The notes under the pieces: generated by a model | Seen by the model: the letters and a program-made list of their open reading frames with translations, nothing else | Database searches by the model: none | What the model was told of the DNA's origin: nothing | Position numbers and translations under genes: made by a program | Assembly: GCA_016745215.1 (NCBI GenBank) | Contig: CP050890.1 | Location: forward strand, 5,456,001 to 5,520,000 | Length of the DNA stretch: 64,000 nt | Reading direction: 5' to 3' | Source: Thiohalocapsa sp. PB-PSB1 | GTDB taxonomy: Bacteria; Pseudomonadota; Gammaproteobacteria; Chromatiales; Chromatiaceae | Shown: in pieces, positions 29,810 through 38,411 of the stretch | How positions within the stretch are numbered: the first letter of the stretch is position 1 | Layout: every line of letters begins with the position of its first letter

Positions 29810-31543
29810 CTATAGCATGACCGCCGCATGGATCTGGCTGTCGGACCCGATGTAGACGTTCACCCGAACTCCGTTGGCTTTGGCCAATTTGAGAATCTCC
29901 AGCACATTGGCGACTCCGTCTTCGGAAGTCGGCGCTATCCTTTTCCAGCCCGGCACGCCTTCAATGATCGCGTAGGCAAGCTGGCTGTTCGCGTGACCAT
30001 AGACCCACTGCACGAGCTTGTTGTTTTCCCATCCCGCCTCCACCGGCGAGGTAAAGGTCATCGTCGCGGCCGATGCGGAGATCTGAGCGATCTTCAGCCC
30101 CGAATTGCTGCCATCCCACCATTTGGCGTCGGGAGTGGTGCTGTCCGAGAAGTCGGTGTGGCTCGGCGCGCCGAACAGATCGTCGCCGTCGCCTGCGTTG
30201 GCATTTTCTTCGAGATCGTAGCGATTGTCCGCTTGCTCCAGAGAGCATTCGTAATGTTGCGCGGACGTTCTCTGCTCGTTGTTGTTAGAGCCCTGTTCGT
30301 CCACGTGGAAGATCGCGAGTCCAGCGTCGGGCAAATAAGTGTCGCGGCCCGTTTTCTGCCGGTTCTCGACGATGAAGTACTCCGTCGAACTCTTCGCGTA
30401 GATGTAGAAGTCGTTGTCTCCCGCAGTGAGATTCGCGGTGATTCCCGGTTTGATCTCCGTGAGGCTCGTGGCCCAGCCCGACTCGTTCTTGAGGTAGGCG
30501 CACACCTGAACCGGGTTCCTGTTGTTTCCCCCGTAGCACATCAGGCAGTAGTGGCCCACGCCGGCGGATTCGCCGCCGTAATCGTAGAGGTCCGGATAGT
30601 CGCAGATCATATGTCCGTTTTCATGGCAGAACGTCCTCAACGTGAGGGCGCTACCCATGTTGGTGATCTGGTAATCACGGAATTTCTTCCCTCCTCCGAC
30701 GCTGTACGGCGTCGCCAGGCCCCAGCTATGCGGCCAAAGGCCTTCGGACCAATTGTTCACTGTCGGTCCGACGTAAAACACATTCAGCGCGTAGATGTAG
30801 CCTGAGCTGTCGCTGCTGAGCTGCCCAAAGTCGAAGCCTTGTGCCTTGAGATGATCCAATGCCTCGACGATGAGTTGTCTCGCGCGAGTGCCGTATGAAA
30901 CCCCAGGGTCGGTGTAGTACGACCGGTTATTTGAAGCCGTATAATAGTCTGTCACGACGTTGGTATAGGTCAGCTTCCCGCGGGAGACGTCGGTAAAGTA
31001 ATCGCGGACCGAGCCGTTGTTTCCGAATCCCGTATAGCCTTGCTTGTTGCAGTAATCCGAAACTTCTGTTCGGGAGATCGTCGGGGAGACGTCGGGAAAT
31101 TCCACCAGTATGCATAAACCGACGTAATTCCCGACGGTCGTCGTGGACCTTGGGCGATCTCCCGGACCCGCAGCGAGCGCCCGCGCCTTCAGCTCATCCC
31201 TTTTTTTTTCTCGACGCTGTTGCCAACGCGGGCGCTCGCCTTGCAGCATTGGCGCGCTCATCGCCTTGCGCTTCGCGCTGTCGCGCCGAATGCGAAGATG
31301 CGGCTCTATCCCAAATGCTGCGGGTTCTGCCTTGCCGACATCGGCATCGGAGGGAATCAGATCGTTACCGTCTTCGGACAGTTTGGCATACTTGTAATAG
31401 CCGGTTTCAGGATCCTTGACGATGGTGAACCCATCGAGGGTTTCAAACACCGCATAGTGCTGATTGCCCCAACCCCTTACCCGTATCGAACTCCCGTCTG
31501 GATTGGTAAAGGTAAACTCCTCGTCAAAAAAAGGCGTAGGCAT
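29810..31543 (-). CDS. M6-family metallopeptidase (immune inhibitor A-like)
   Basis: This 577-residue protein from ATG 31543 (MPTPFFDEEF) has the zinc site in TFCHENGHMICDYPDLYDY, an HExGH with first His at about 307, which fits M6 peptidases. Before it stand the usual GLCILVEFPDV strand and SVRDYFTDVSRGKLTYT. After it come YFIVENRQKTGRD and LAIFHVDEQG. The last 74 residues form a separate domain shared with the next gene. M6 enzymes are normally secreted, but this start has no signal peptide, and the upstream in-frame codons do not supply one. It may be exported another way or act inside the cell. Confidence 0.82.
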   Translation of the reverse strand: MPTPFFDEEFTFTNPDGSSIRVRGWGNQHYAVFETLDGFTIVKDPETGYYKYAKLSEDGNDLIPSDADVGKAEPAAFGIEPHLRIRRDSAKRKAMSAPMLQGERPRWQQRREKKRDELKARALAAGPGDRPRSTTTVGNYVGLCILVEFPDVSPTISRTEVSDYCNKQGYTGFGNNGSVRDYFTDVSRGKLTYTNVVTDYYTASNNRSYYTDPGVSYGTRARQLIVEALDHLKAQGFDFGQLSSDSSGYIYALNVFYVGPTVNNWSEGLWPHSWGLATPYSVGGGKKFRDYQITNMGSALTLRTFCHENGHMICDYPDLYDYGGESAGVGHYCLMCYGGNNRNPVQVCAYLKNESGWATSLTEIKPGITANLTAGDNDFYIYAKSSTEYFIVENRQKTGRDTYLPDAGLAIFHVDEQGSNNNEQRTSAQHYECSLEQADNRYDLEENANAGDGDDLFGAPSHTDFSDSTTPDAKWWDGSNSGLKIAQISASAATMTFTSPVEAGWENNKLVQWVYGHANSQLAYAIIEGVPGWKRIAPTSEDGVANVLEILKLAKANGVRVNVYIGSDSQIHAAVML

Positions 31544-31715
31544 CGTCGTACTCTCCCGATCATGGAAAACGGCTTCTGCAATACCGTCAATAGGCCCGCT
31601 CGATTCAGAGAACTGCCGCTGCGGTGAAGCTCGCTCTTTATTCTTCACGCAGGTGAAAAGTAGACTATGGCGACGGCTTGTTCTTTGACCTAGCTCAATG
31701 GTTAACGGAATTATT

Positions 31716-31790
31716 GCTTGGGAACGCGGGGAGCGAAGCTCTGCTTCGTGGCAGTCACTCGGCAAGCAGAGCTGGACTAGGTTCCCAAGC
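31716..31790. repeat. Nested inverted repeat
   Basis: GCTTGGGAAC at 31716-31725 pairs with GTTCCCAAGC at 31781-31790. Inside it, AGCTCTGCTT at 31737-31746 pairs with AAGCAGAGCT at 31764-31773. It is a REP-like extragenic palindrome upstream of the M6 gene and could also form a cruciform or RNA hairpin. Confidence 0.7.
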
Positions 31791-31804
31791 AGAGAGCCTG
31801 TGCA

Positions 31805-31934
31805 AGTATTCGCCTTACTCGCCGAAATCGAGTCCGCGGTAGGTCGGGTTAGCGATAGCGTAACGGGACAATCAACGACTGACGGACGCGTGTTGTCCGG
31901 TTACGCTGCGCTAACCGGACCTACGGCGAATACT
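31805..31934. repeat. Large imperfect palindrome (REP/BIME-like)
   Basis: AGTATTCGCC at 31805-31814 pairs with GGCGAATACT at 31925-31934. The inner arms (GGTAGGTCGGGTTAGCGATAG and the complement of its partner) carry the GTTAGCGNAGCGTAAC core known from gammaproteobacterial REP families. It is non-coding. Confidence 0.7.
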
Positions 31935-31977
31935 TTCACGGTCTCAGAGCCTCGGCACGAGGGTTCTGTGAACGTTA

Positions 31978-32820
31978 GAGTCTGTCTGGCAAAATTTCAG
32001 CCGCAATTTGCAAGCGTTTTCTTGAGCATGGCGATACGGATCATATCTCGGCAGTCCCAGTCAGGATCTCGAAATCCTTGCTCAGCCTGCGAAATCGACC
32101 GAGCCAAGCGAAAGTGCGCTCAACCACCCAACGTTTCGGAAGGACAGCCCATCCGTCTTTGATTTTGGTGGAAATGTGCAAGACGAGTCCGAGTGTCTCG
32201 TCGACAAATTTCACGGCTGTCCCGCGATAACCCGCATCGCCGGAAAACGCCTCGATGCTCGGGTATTTCTCCGCCGCACGCGCCATCACGGGACCACCCG
32301 CCACGGTATCGCTGCAATTGGCTGCGTGGACCGACACATGCAACAGGTTGCCGAGGATATCGACTACGATATGGCGTTTATGCCCTTTGACCTTCTTGCC
32401 GCCGTCGATCCCGCGTTCTTCGCTCGCGTACTCGGTCTTGACGCTCTGCGAGTCGATCATCCCGTAACTCGGCGATGCCGAGCGACCGTTGTTTTGGCGA
32501 TGGAGTGCATTCAGTTGATCCAGCGCGGTTTCCCATACACCGCGTTTGTTCCATCGGCTGAAGTGATCGTAAACCGTTTGCCAGGGGGGAAAATCGTTGG
32601 GTAGCATGCGCCATTGGCAACCGGACTTCACGACGTACAAAATGGCATCGACGATCCGTTTGCGCGGATGCAGGCTGGCACTGCCCCGTCGATCACGGGG
32701 TTGAAAATAGTGTTCGATCAGCGCCCATTCGGCGTCCGTCAGGTCACTCGGGTATCCCATAGCTTGTCCTCGAAGAAAAAGTATTTGACTTTGATAGACA
32801 TTTTTTTGTCAGACAGGTTC
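31978..32820 (-). mobile_element. IS5-family insertion sequence with TTA target duplication
   Basis: An 843-bp element with imperfect terminal inverted repeats (GAGTCTGTCTGGCAAAA on the left; GAACCTGTCTGACAAAA for the right end on the other strand). It is flanked by TTA at 31975-31977 and 32821-32823. The right TTA is the stop codon (TAA) of the Fnr-like gene, so insertion occurred exactly there without changing that protein. Confidence 0.8.
32041..32760 (-). CDS. IS5-family transposase, C-terminus frameshifted
   Basis: This 239-residue DDE transposase starts MGYPSDLTDAEWALIE, with SYGMIDSQSVKTE (first Asp), FSGDAGYRGTAV (second Asp) and VERTFAWLGRFRRLSKD (Glu). The normal last residues (MIRIAMLKKTLAN) are present just downstream but one base out of frame after TGTAE, so the protein lacks its last 13-15 residues. 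The catalytic core is complete, and it may still be active. Confidence 0.88.
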   Translation of the reverse strand: MGYPSDLTDAEWALIEHYFQPRDRRGSASLHPRKRIVDAILYVVKSGCQWRMLPNDFPPWQTVYDHFSRWNKRGVWETALDQLNALHRQNNGRSASPSYGMIDSQSVKTEYASEERGIDGGKKVKGHKRHIVVDILGNLLHVSVHAANCSDTVAGGPVMARAAEKYPSIEAFSGDAGYRGTAVKFVDETLGLVLHISTKIKDGWAVLPKRWVVERTFAWLGRFRRLSKDFEILTGTAEI

Positions 32821-33528
32821 TTATTCTTCGGCAATGCGGCGCAAATTGGGAATATCCAGCACGAAGACACTGGGCCGGGATTCCAGAAGCAGGCTTTCGC
32901 GCTTGAAGCCAGCGATGGTGCGACTCGCGGTCTCGGTGGTGATACCGAGCATGGCGCCCATGTCCTCGCGGCTGAACAAGGTACATTCGCTGGATTCACG
33001 ATCGCGCACCAATCTGAGTAGCAACCTTGCAATGCGCTGTCGTGCTGAGCCAGTGGACAACTCGGTCAGCCAGGCATCAGCCTCACTCAACGCGCGTTGC
33101 CAATGGGTCATCAGCTCATGATGCAATTTTGGATTGTCGTGCGCGAGTTCTTTGACGATTCGCGTTGGGAAACGACAGACTTCGGTGTTCTGCAACGCAA
33201 TGGCATCATGGTGATAGGTATCACCCAGTAAGGCCTCCAAGCCGAGCACATCCGTGCTGCGGGCAATGCGTACAATACGTTGACCGCCGTCGGGGAGATA
33301 TTGCACCAGCTTCATTGCCCCGCTGCGAACGGTGTACATGAAATCACCCTGATCGCCGGTTTGGTACAGCGGCATGCCGGACTTGAGATCGAATTGGTCG
33401 ATCGGATCGTGGATGCGATCGAAATCCTTTTCCTCGAGACCGCCGAACAGAGCCGTGGTGCGCAGCGAGCAGTTGCGGCAGTCTGCCTCTCCGGACCATG
33501 CCTCGCGCAATGTAACCGTTTTGACCAT
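32821..33528 (-). CDS. Crp/Fnr-family transcription regulator
   Basis: This 235-residue regulator has a cyclic-nucleotide-like sensor barrel (FDLKSGMPLYQTGDQGDFMYTV) and a C-terminal helix-turn-helix with recognition helix TETASRTIAGFKRE, which fits Fnr-type E..SR recognition of TTGAT half sites. The N-terminus has DCRNC, and a third Cys lies in TEVCRFP near residue 118. That is one Cys fewer than the four that hold the [4Fe-4S] cluster in E. coli Fnr, so oxygen sensing is plausible but not shown. The stop codon is shared with the IS5 target duplication. Confidence 0.85.
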   Translation of the reverse strand: MVKTVTLREAWSGEADCRNCSLRTTALFGGLEEKDFDRIHDPIDQFDLKSGMPLYQTGDQGDFMYTVRSGAMKLVQYLPDGGQRIVRIARSTDVLGLEALLGDTYHHDAIALQNTEVCRFPTRIVKELAHDNPKLHHELMTHWQRALSEADAWLTELSTGSARQRIARLLLRLVRDRESSECTLFSREDMGAMLGITTETASRTIAGFKRESLLLESRPSVFVLDIPNLRRIAEE

Positions 33529-33597
33529 GCGGTTTGTTGCCCCTTTAGTAGCGGTTCAAAAACAAATGTCCCAGTTTGCCCGGGACGAGCGGCTTAT

Positions 33598-33750
33598 GGC
33601 GATTTCTGTGAAGAAATAAATCACCTGGCTTGTCTTCTCGTCCGGCCTCGACGCGGCAACCCTCCCATACAGCGACTCTGGGCGGGTTGCCGCTTCGCGA
33701 AAGGGAACGAGCATCCGGCGCCAGTTGGTACATTTCTCTCCGGCAATTGC
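33598..33750. repeat. Dispersed repeat, family C copy 1
   Basis: A non-coding element with ends GGCGATTTCTGTGAAGAAA and TTTCTCTCCGGCAATTGC, which are imperfect inverted repeats, and an inner palindrome around GCGGCAACCC/GGGTTGCCGC. It matches copies at 50398-50561 (opposite orientation) and 57973-58096. It occupies the gap between the Fnr-like gene and uup. Confidence 0.75.
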
Positions 33751-33976
33751 TATACCCAATCTGCTGAATCACAGAAAATGTGCGGTTTGTTTCTGAAGCG
33801 TCACCTACCCGTTCAACTCTCTTACGATGAGTAAAGGATGATTGTACTCGATTTGGCTTACAATCAACGAACGTCTGCAGACCTGGGTTATCATTCAGCG
33901 TCATGAGTCCAGACCAATTCGCAAATCCAGACCACCACGTAAGCGCCATGAACTCCGCCTCGACAGGTTCGCAGCC

Positions 33977-35929
33977 ATGTCATTGATCTCATTACGTGGC
34001 ATTTCTTTATCCTATGGGCTGCCGGCATTGCTCGAGAAGGTCGATCTGGACATCGATTCCGGCGAGCGTGTCTGTTTGGTCGGTCGCAATGGTGCCGGTA
34101 AATCTACGCTGTTGCGAATAATCAACGGCGAACTGGAAATGGATGCCGGAGAACGCCGCGTTGGTCCCGGTGTGCGCATCGCCTGTTTAGCTCAGGAGGC
34201 ACCGACCGGCGACAATCGCAGCGTGCTGGATATGGTCGCGGATGGACTCGGCGAACTCGGCGCACTGGTCGGGGAGTACTACCGACTCAGTCACCGTGTC
34301 GGCACCGATGCTGACAGCTTCACGGATCTCGAGCGTATGGCCGTGATCCAGCAGCGTTTGGAAGTAGACGGAGGCTGGGATATCGAGCAGCGTGCCGAGC
34401 GTGTGATTTCGCGCCTTGGGCTCGATGCCGAGTCGCGCTACGCGACCTTGTCCGGTGGCCTTCGGCGACGCGTCATGCTGGCGCGCGCGCTGATCATCGA
34501 GCCGGACCTGCTGTTACTCGACGAGCCGACCAACCATCTCGACATCGACACCATCGAATGGCTGGAAGAGTTTTTGCTCAACTTTCGCTGTTCACTGCTG
34601 TTCATCACCCATGATCGACGCTTCCTGCGACGTCTCGCCACACGTATTCTCGAACTCGACCGAGGTCGGCTTACCGACTGGCCGGGCGATTACGACAATT
34701 ATCTGCGCCGGCGCGAGGAGCGCCTGAACGCCGAGGCTAAGGAGCGAGAGCGTTTTGACAAGAAGCTTGCTGATGAGGAGATCTGGATTCGACAGGGTAT
34801 CAAAGCACGCCGCACTCGCAACGAGGGCCGTGTGCGCGAATTGCAGGCCATGCGCGAGGCGCGCCGTGCTCGGCGCGAAGGTCCAGGCCAGGCGCGCATT
34901 CGGCTCGATACCGCGGAGCCTGGCGGTAAATTAGTGATCGAAGCTGAGAACCTGACCTTCGACTGGGACGGAATGCCGCTGATCTCAGGTCTCGACACAT
35001 TAATCCTACGTGGCGATCGGGTTGGCATCATTGGCCCAAATGGCGCTGGAAAGTCGACATTGCTGAAATTGCTGCTTGGGCAGCTCGAGCCCAAGACCGG
35101 GCATATCCGTCGAGGTACGAATCTTCAGGTGGCCTATTTCGATCAGCTCCGCGCCCAGCTCTCTCCGGAGCTCAGTGTGCGCGACAACGTTGCCGGCGGT
35201 AGTGATCAGGTCGAAATTGGCGGTGCGTCCAAGCATGTATTGTCCTACCTGAAAGATTTCCTGTTCACGCCGGAGCGCGCGCAACAGCCCGTATCGGCCC
35301 TTTCCGGTGGCGAGCGCAACCGCTTGCTGCTGGCACGGCTTTTCACCCGGCCTGCGAATGTGTTGGTGCTAGACGAGCCGACCAACGATCTCGACGCCGA
35401 AACCCTGGAATTGCTTGAAGAACTGCTGCTTGGGTTTGACGGAACGCTGTTGTTGGTCAGCCATGACCGAGATCTGCTGGACAACGTGGTTACCTCGACG
35501 CTGGTATTACAAGGCAACGGTCAGGTCGGTGACTACGTGGGTGGTTATTCCGACTGGCTGCGGCAGCGCCCGTCGCCTTTATCCTCGCCAACATCTCAAC
35601 CGGCATCCCAGCAGGCATCCAAACAGGCGAAAAGGCCTGGCTCCGAATCCAAGCAGTCAGCCCCCCGCAGCCAGTCCTCCGGCAAGCCGTCCAAACCCGG
35701 CACCAAACTCAGCTATAAAGAGCAACGCGAGCTGGAGCAACTGCCCGAGCAAATCGAGAATCTGGAGGCGGAGCAGGAGAGCCTGCATCGACAGATGGCA
35801 GACCCGGCCTTGTATCGGGGCGACGGCAGTGAAGCAGCCGCGGCCAAGACTCGATTGAACCAGATCGAGGTCGAGCTGTCAGCGAACTACGCGCGTTGGG
35901 AGGCGTTGGAAGAGAGGCGAGGCGGTTGA
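33977..35929 (+). CDS. uup: ABC-F ATPase Uup
   Basis: This 650-residue cytosolic ABC-F protein has two ATP-binding cassettes. The first has Walker A GRNGAGKSTLL, signature LSGGLRRRVMLARAL and Walker B LLLLDEPTNHLD. The second has GPNGAGKSTLL, LSGGERNRLLLARL and LVLDEPTNDLD. A basic linker joins them and a C-terminal coiled-coil follows (KLSYKEQRELEQLPEQIE). That C-terminal domain, preceded by a Ser/Gln/Lys-rich spacer, is typical of Uup, which acts on ribosomes and branched DNA. The start at ATG 33977 (MSLISLRGISLSYG) was chosen over an earlier in-frame start because the family begins there. It is followed after three bases by the sulfotransferase-like gene. Confidence 0.92.
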   Translation: MSLISLRGISLSYGLPALLEKVDLDIDSGERVCLVGRNGAGKSTLLRIINGELEMDAGERRVGPGVRIACLAQEAPTGDNRSVLDMVADGLGELGALVGEYYRLSHRVGTDADSFTDLERMAVIQQRLEVDGGWDIEQRAERVISRLGLDAESRYATLSGGLRRRVMLARALIIEPDLLLLDEPTNHLDIDTIEWLEEFLLNFRCSLLFITHDRRFLRRLATRILELDRGRLTDWPGDYDNYLRRREERLNAEAKERERFDKKLADEEIWIRQGIKARRTRNEGRVRELQAMREARRARREGPGQARIRLDTAEPGGKLVIEAENLTFDWDGMPLISGLDTLILRGDRVGIIGPNGAGKSTLLKLLLGQLEPKTGHIRRGTNLQVAYFDQLRAQLSPELSVRDNVAGGSDQVEIGGASKHVLSYLKDFLFTPERAQQPVSALSGGERNRLLLARLFTRPANVLVLDEPTNDLDAETLELLEELLLGFDGTLLLVSHDRDLLDNVVTSTLVLQGNGQVGDYVGGYSDWLRQRPSPLSSPTSQPASQQASKQAKRPGSESKQSAPRSQSSGKPSKPGTKLSYKEQRELEQLPEQIENLEAEQESLHRQMADPALYRGDGSEAAAAKTRLNQIEVELSANYARWEALEERRGG

Positions 35930-35932
35930 TCG

Positions 35933-36577
35933 ATGAAGGTCTTTTGCGTCGGCTTGTCGAAGACCGCTACCACCAGCTTAACCCAAGCGCTGCGTGTACT
36001 GGGGCTGGACGCGGTGCATTGGTATGCCACCAAGCATGCTTTTCGCTACCTTGAGTTTAACGCACAATCCGACTCGGCCTCGATCGCTGAAGAGGCGGAA
36101 ATCGACATCGACTGGGCGTTGTTCGAACGCCACGACGCCTTTGCCGATACCCCAATCGCGCGGATTTACACAGCACTCGATGACCGATTTCCCGACGCAC
36201 GCTTCATCCTGACCCTGCGTGATCCCGAGCGCTGGCTCAAATCCTTTGCCGATCAGTTCGCCGCTGGTGGTCTCGATCCATTCTCATCGCGCCTGCATCG
36301 CGATCTTTATGGTACCGATCACTTCGATCACGCACTGTGCCTGGATGCATTCCAGCGCCATCGCGATCAGGTGCGCGCACGGTTCGCCGAGCGTCCTGAC
36401 AGCTTGTTGGAAATGGATATCGGCGCCGGTGATGGCTGGGCGGTGTTGTGCGATTTTCTTGAACTGCCACGACCGCGACAACCCTTCCCATACCGGTTCA
36501 GTCGAGGCGAGCGCAGGCAGACGCCGATATACCGTTTACGCCAGGCATTACGCCGACGACTGCCCCGCTGGAGTTGA
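35933..36577 (+). CDS. Sulfotransferase-family protein
   Basis: This 214-residue protein starts MKVFCVGLSKTATTSLTQAL, the PAPS-binding P-loop-like motif of sulfotransferases. A 3'-phosphate-type segment ARFILTLRDPERWLKSF and an acidic region LLEMDIGAGDGWAVLCDFL follow. The acceptor cannot be predicted; related small proteins are often annotated only as sulfotransferase family. It starts three bases after uup and is probably co-transcribed. Confidence 0.72.
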   Translation: MKVFCVGLSKTATTSLTQALRVLGLDAVHWYATKHAFRYLEFNAQSDSASIAEEAEIDIDWALFERHDAFADTPIARIYTALDDRFPDARFILTLRDPERWLKSFADQFAAGGLDPFSSRLHRDLYGTDHFDHALCLDAFQRHRDQVRARFAERPDSLLEMDIGAGDGWAVLCDFLELPRPRQPFPYRFSRGERRQTPIYRLRQALRRRLPRWS

Positions 36578-36681
36578 GATGTGGCCGGGTTCAGGGACTT
36601 CGTCGTTGTTTTCGTTCGTGGCCATGTTCGGGTTGTTTCTGAACCGCCCATCAATGTCGGTTAGCCTCGAAAGCGAGCCTA

Positions 36682-37230
36682 TCAGATACCTCTGACACGT
36701 GAAAAGCTAACCGTCTGCGCGGTGATTTCACCGGCAGCCATGCGCGCGACCTTGGTCAATGTCTGTTGCTCGAGTTCGCGCTTGAACTTGGCTATACGCT
36801 CGAGGATCTTAGGGTCCGCAGTACCCAGGATCTGAGCCGCGAGCAAACCTGCGTTCCTGGCGCCATTAATGGCCACCGTAGCCACCGGCACGCCATCCGG
36901 CATTTGTACTATGGACAACAGCGAATCCTGGCCAGACAGCGACAGGGTCTTGACCGGCACGCCGATGACCGGCAGTGGCGTCAGAGCGGCAGCCATGCCG
37001 GGCAGATGCGCGGCGCCCCCAGCACCGGCAATGATTACCTTGAGCCCGCGATGCGCCGCGTTCTCGGCATAGTCGAACAAGCGCTTTGGAGTGCGATGCG
37101 CCGAGACGATGGTCATCTCGAACGTTACGTTGAGTTCGGACAGGATGTCGGCAGCGGGCTGCATCACCGGTAAGTCCGAATCGCTACCCATAATAATGCC
37201 GACGCAGGGTTTGTCGGTGGTACTGTTCAT
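36682..37230 (-). CDS. purE: N5-carboxyaminoimidazole ribonucleotide mutase
   Basis: This 182-residue protein is class I PurE, which turns N5-CAIR into CAIR in purine synthesis. Motifs are GIIMGSDSDLPVM, the TIVSAHRTPKRL loop with the catalytic His, and IAGAGGAAHLPGM with the second His. Its ATG overlaps the purK stop by four bases, so the pair is translationally coupled in the normal purK-purE order. The C-terminus is about 10-15 residues longer than in E. coli. Confidence 0.95.
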   Translation of the reverse strand: MNSTTDKPCVGIIMGSDSDLPVMQPAADILSELNVTFEMTIVSAHRTPKRLFDYAENAAHRGLKVIIAGAGGAAHLPGMAAALTPLPVIGVPVKTLSLSGQDSLLSIVQMPDGVPVATVAINGARNAGLLAAQILGTADPKILERIAKFKRELEQQTLTKVARMAAGEITAQTVSFSRVRGI

Positions 37231-38411
37231 ATTCGCTCCTCGCCCTCAATACGGATCAGATCGCGAACCTGTTCCGCCTTGTCGCGGGCTTGCTCGATAT
37301 CGTCATCAAGCACAGTGACATGACCCATCTTACGATAAGCGTGGGTGGTGGATTTACCGTACAGGTGTAACGAAACGCCGGGAACAGCCAGCGCTGCGCG
37401 CAGCCCGCGAATCACGGGCCTGCCGCCAAAACCGGGTACACCGAGCAAATTGATCATTGCAGCCGGCGCAAGCAAGTCGGTGGAACCAAGGGGTAATCCA
37501 GTGATGGCTCGCAGATGTTGTTCGAATTGATCCGTCATACAGGCTTCAATAGTGTAGTGGCCTGAATTGTGGGTGCGCGGCGCCACTTCATTAACCAGCA
37601 GCTCCTGATTTTGCGTCAGAAACAGCTCAATGCCAAAGATGCCAACCCCGGCCAAAGCCGCAACGGTATCGATGGCTAATTTGCGCGCGGCCTCCGCTAC
37701 TTCGGCGGAGATGCGTGCAGGCGCCAGCAATAGGTCTAGAATATTCTCATTTGCGTGTACGCACATCTCCACCGGCGGATAGCAGCGGGTATCGCCGTCC
37801 TGCCCGCGCGCCACCATCACTGCGAGTTCCTTGTCGGACGGGATGAAACGCTCAATCAGAGAGGGCACTGGCAGATGATATTTGAAGTCATCTGCACAAT
37901 GCATGACCTGCACACCGCGACCGTCGTAGCCACCACGGCGGGCCTTTTGCACCAATGGATAACCAAAACGCGCGAATTCCCCAGCATCAGGGCGATCAGC
38001 AGCAACGAATTCAGCAGTTGCAATACCTGCTGCACTCAACGCTCGCTTCTGACACAATTTATCCTGGATGTCAGCCAACAGACTTGGACAGGGGTAAATA
38101 CGACGCCCAGCGCGAGATAGTTCAATCAGCGTGTGGGTATCTACATCCTCGATCTCGAAGGTGGTCACATCACAGGACTCGACCAGCTCACGCAGCGCCA
38201 CCGGATCATGATAATCGCCGACGATTTGGTGACCGGAAACCTGACCCGCCGGTGAGTTGGGAGTCGGATCGAGCACCACGCAGGCGCAGCCAATGCTCTT
38301 TGCTGCACGCACCATCATGCGTCCGAGCTGGCCACCGCCGACGATACCGATGCGTGCGACTGGATAGGGATAGACATCAGTGTCCTGTTGGTTCACGCCT
38401 GATTCGAGCAT
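37227..38411 (-). CDS. purK: N5-carboxyaminoimidazole ribonucleotide synthase
   Basis: This 394-residue ATP-grasp enzyme makes N5-CAIR from AIR, bicarbonate and ATP. It shows IGIVGGGQLGRMM, VQKARRGGYDGRGVQV (ATP-binding lid) and ELFLTQNQELLVNEVAPRTHNSGH. It starts right after the cbbR stop, so it may share the cbbR transcript. The first 18 residues before RIGIVGGG are not conserved, and a later start is possible. Confidence 0.94.
   Translation of the reverse strand: MLESGVNQQDTDVYPYPVARIGIVGGGQLGRMMVRAAKSIGCACVVLDPTPNSPAGQVSGHQIVGDYHDPVALRELVESCDVTTFEIEDVDTHTLIELSRAGRRIYPCPSLLADIQDKLCQKRALSAAGIATAEFVAADRPDAGEFARFGYPLVQKARRGGYDGRGVQVMHCADDFKYHLPVPSLIERFIPSDKELAVMVARGQDGDTRCYPPVEMCVHANENILDLLLAPARISAEVAEAARKLAIDTVAALAGVGIFGIELFLTQNQELLVNEVAPRTHNSGHYTIEACMTDQFEQHLRAITGLPLGSTDLLAPAAMINLLGVPGFGGRPVIRGLRAALAVPGVSLHLYGKSTTHAYRKMGHVTVLDDDIEQARDKAEQVRDLIRIEGEERI

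Noticed and set aside
36570..36700. Possible tRNA in the gap before purE
   Set aside because: No cloverleaf with a T-arm (GGTTCRA) and CCA-proximal stem could be drawn; the other gaps examined also gave none.
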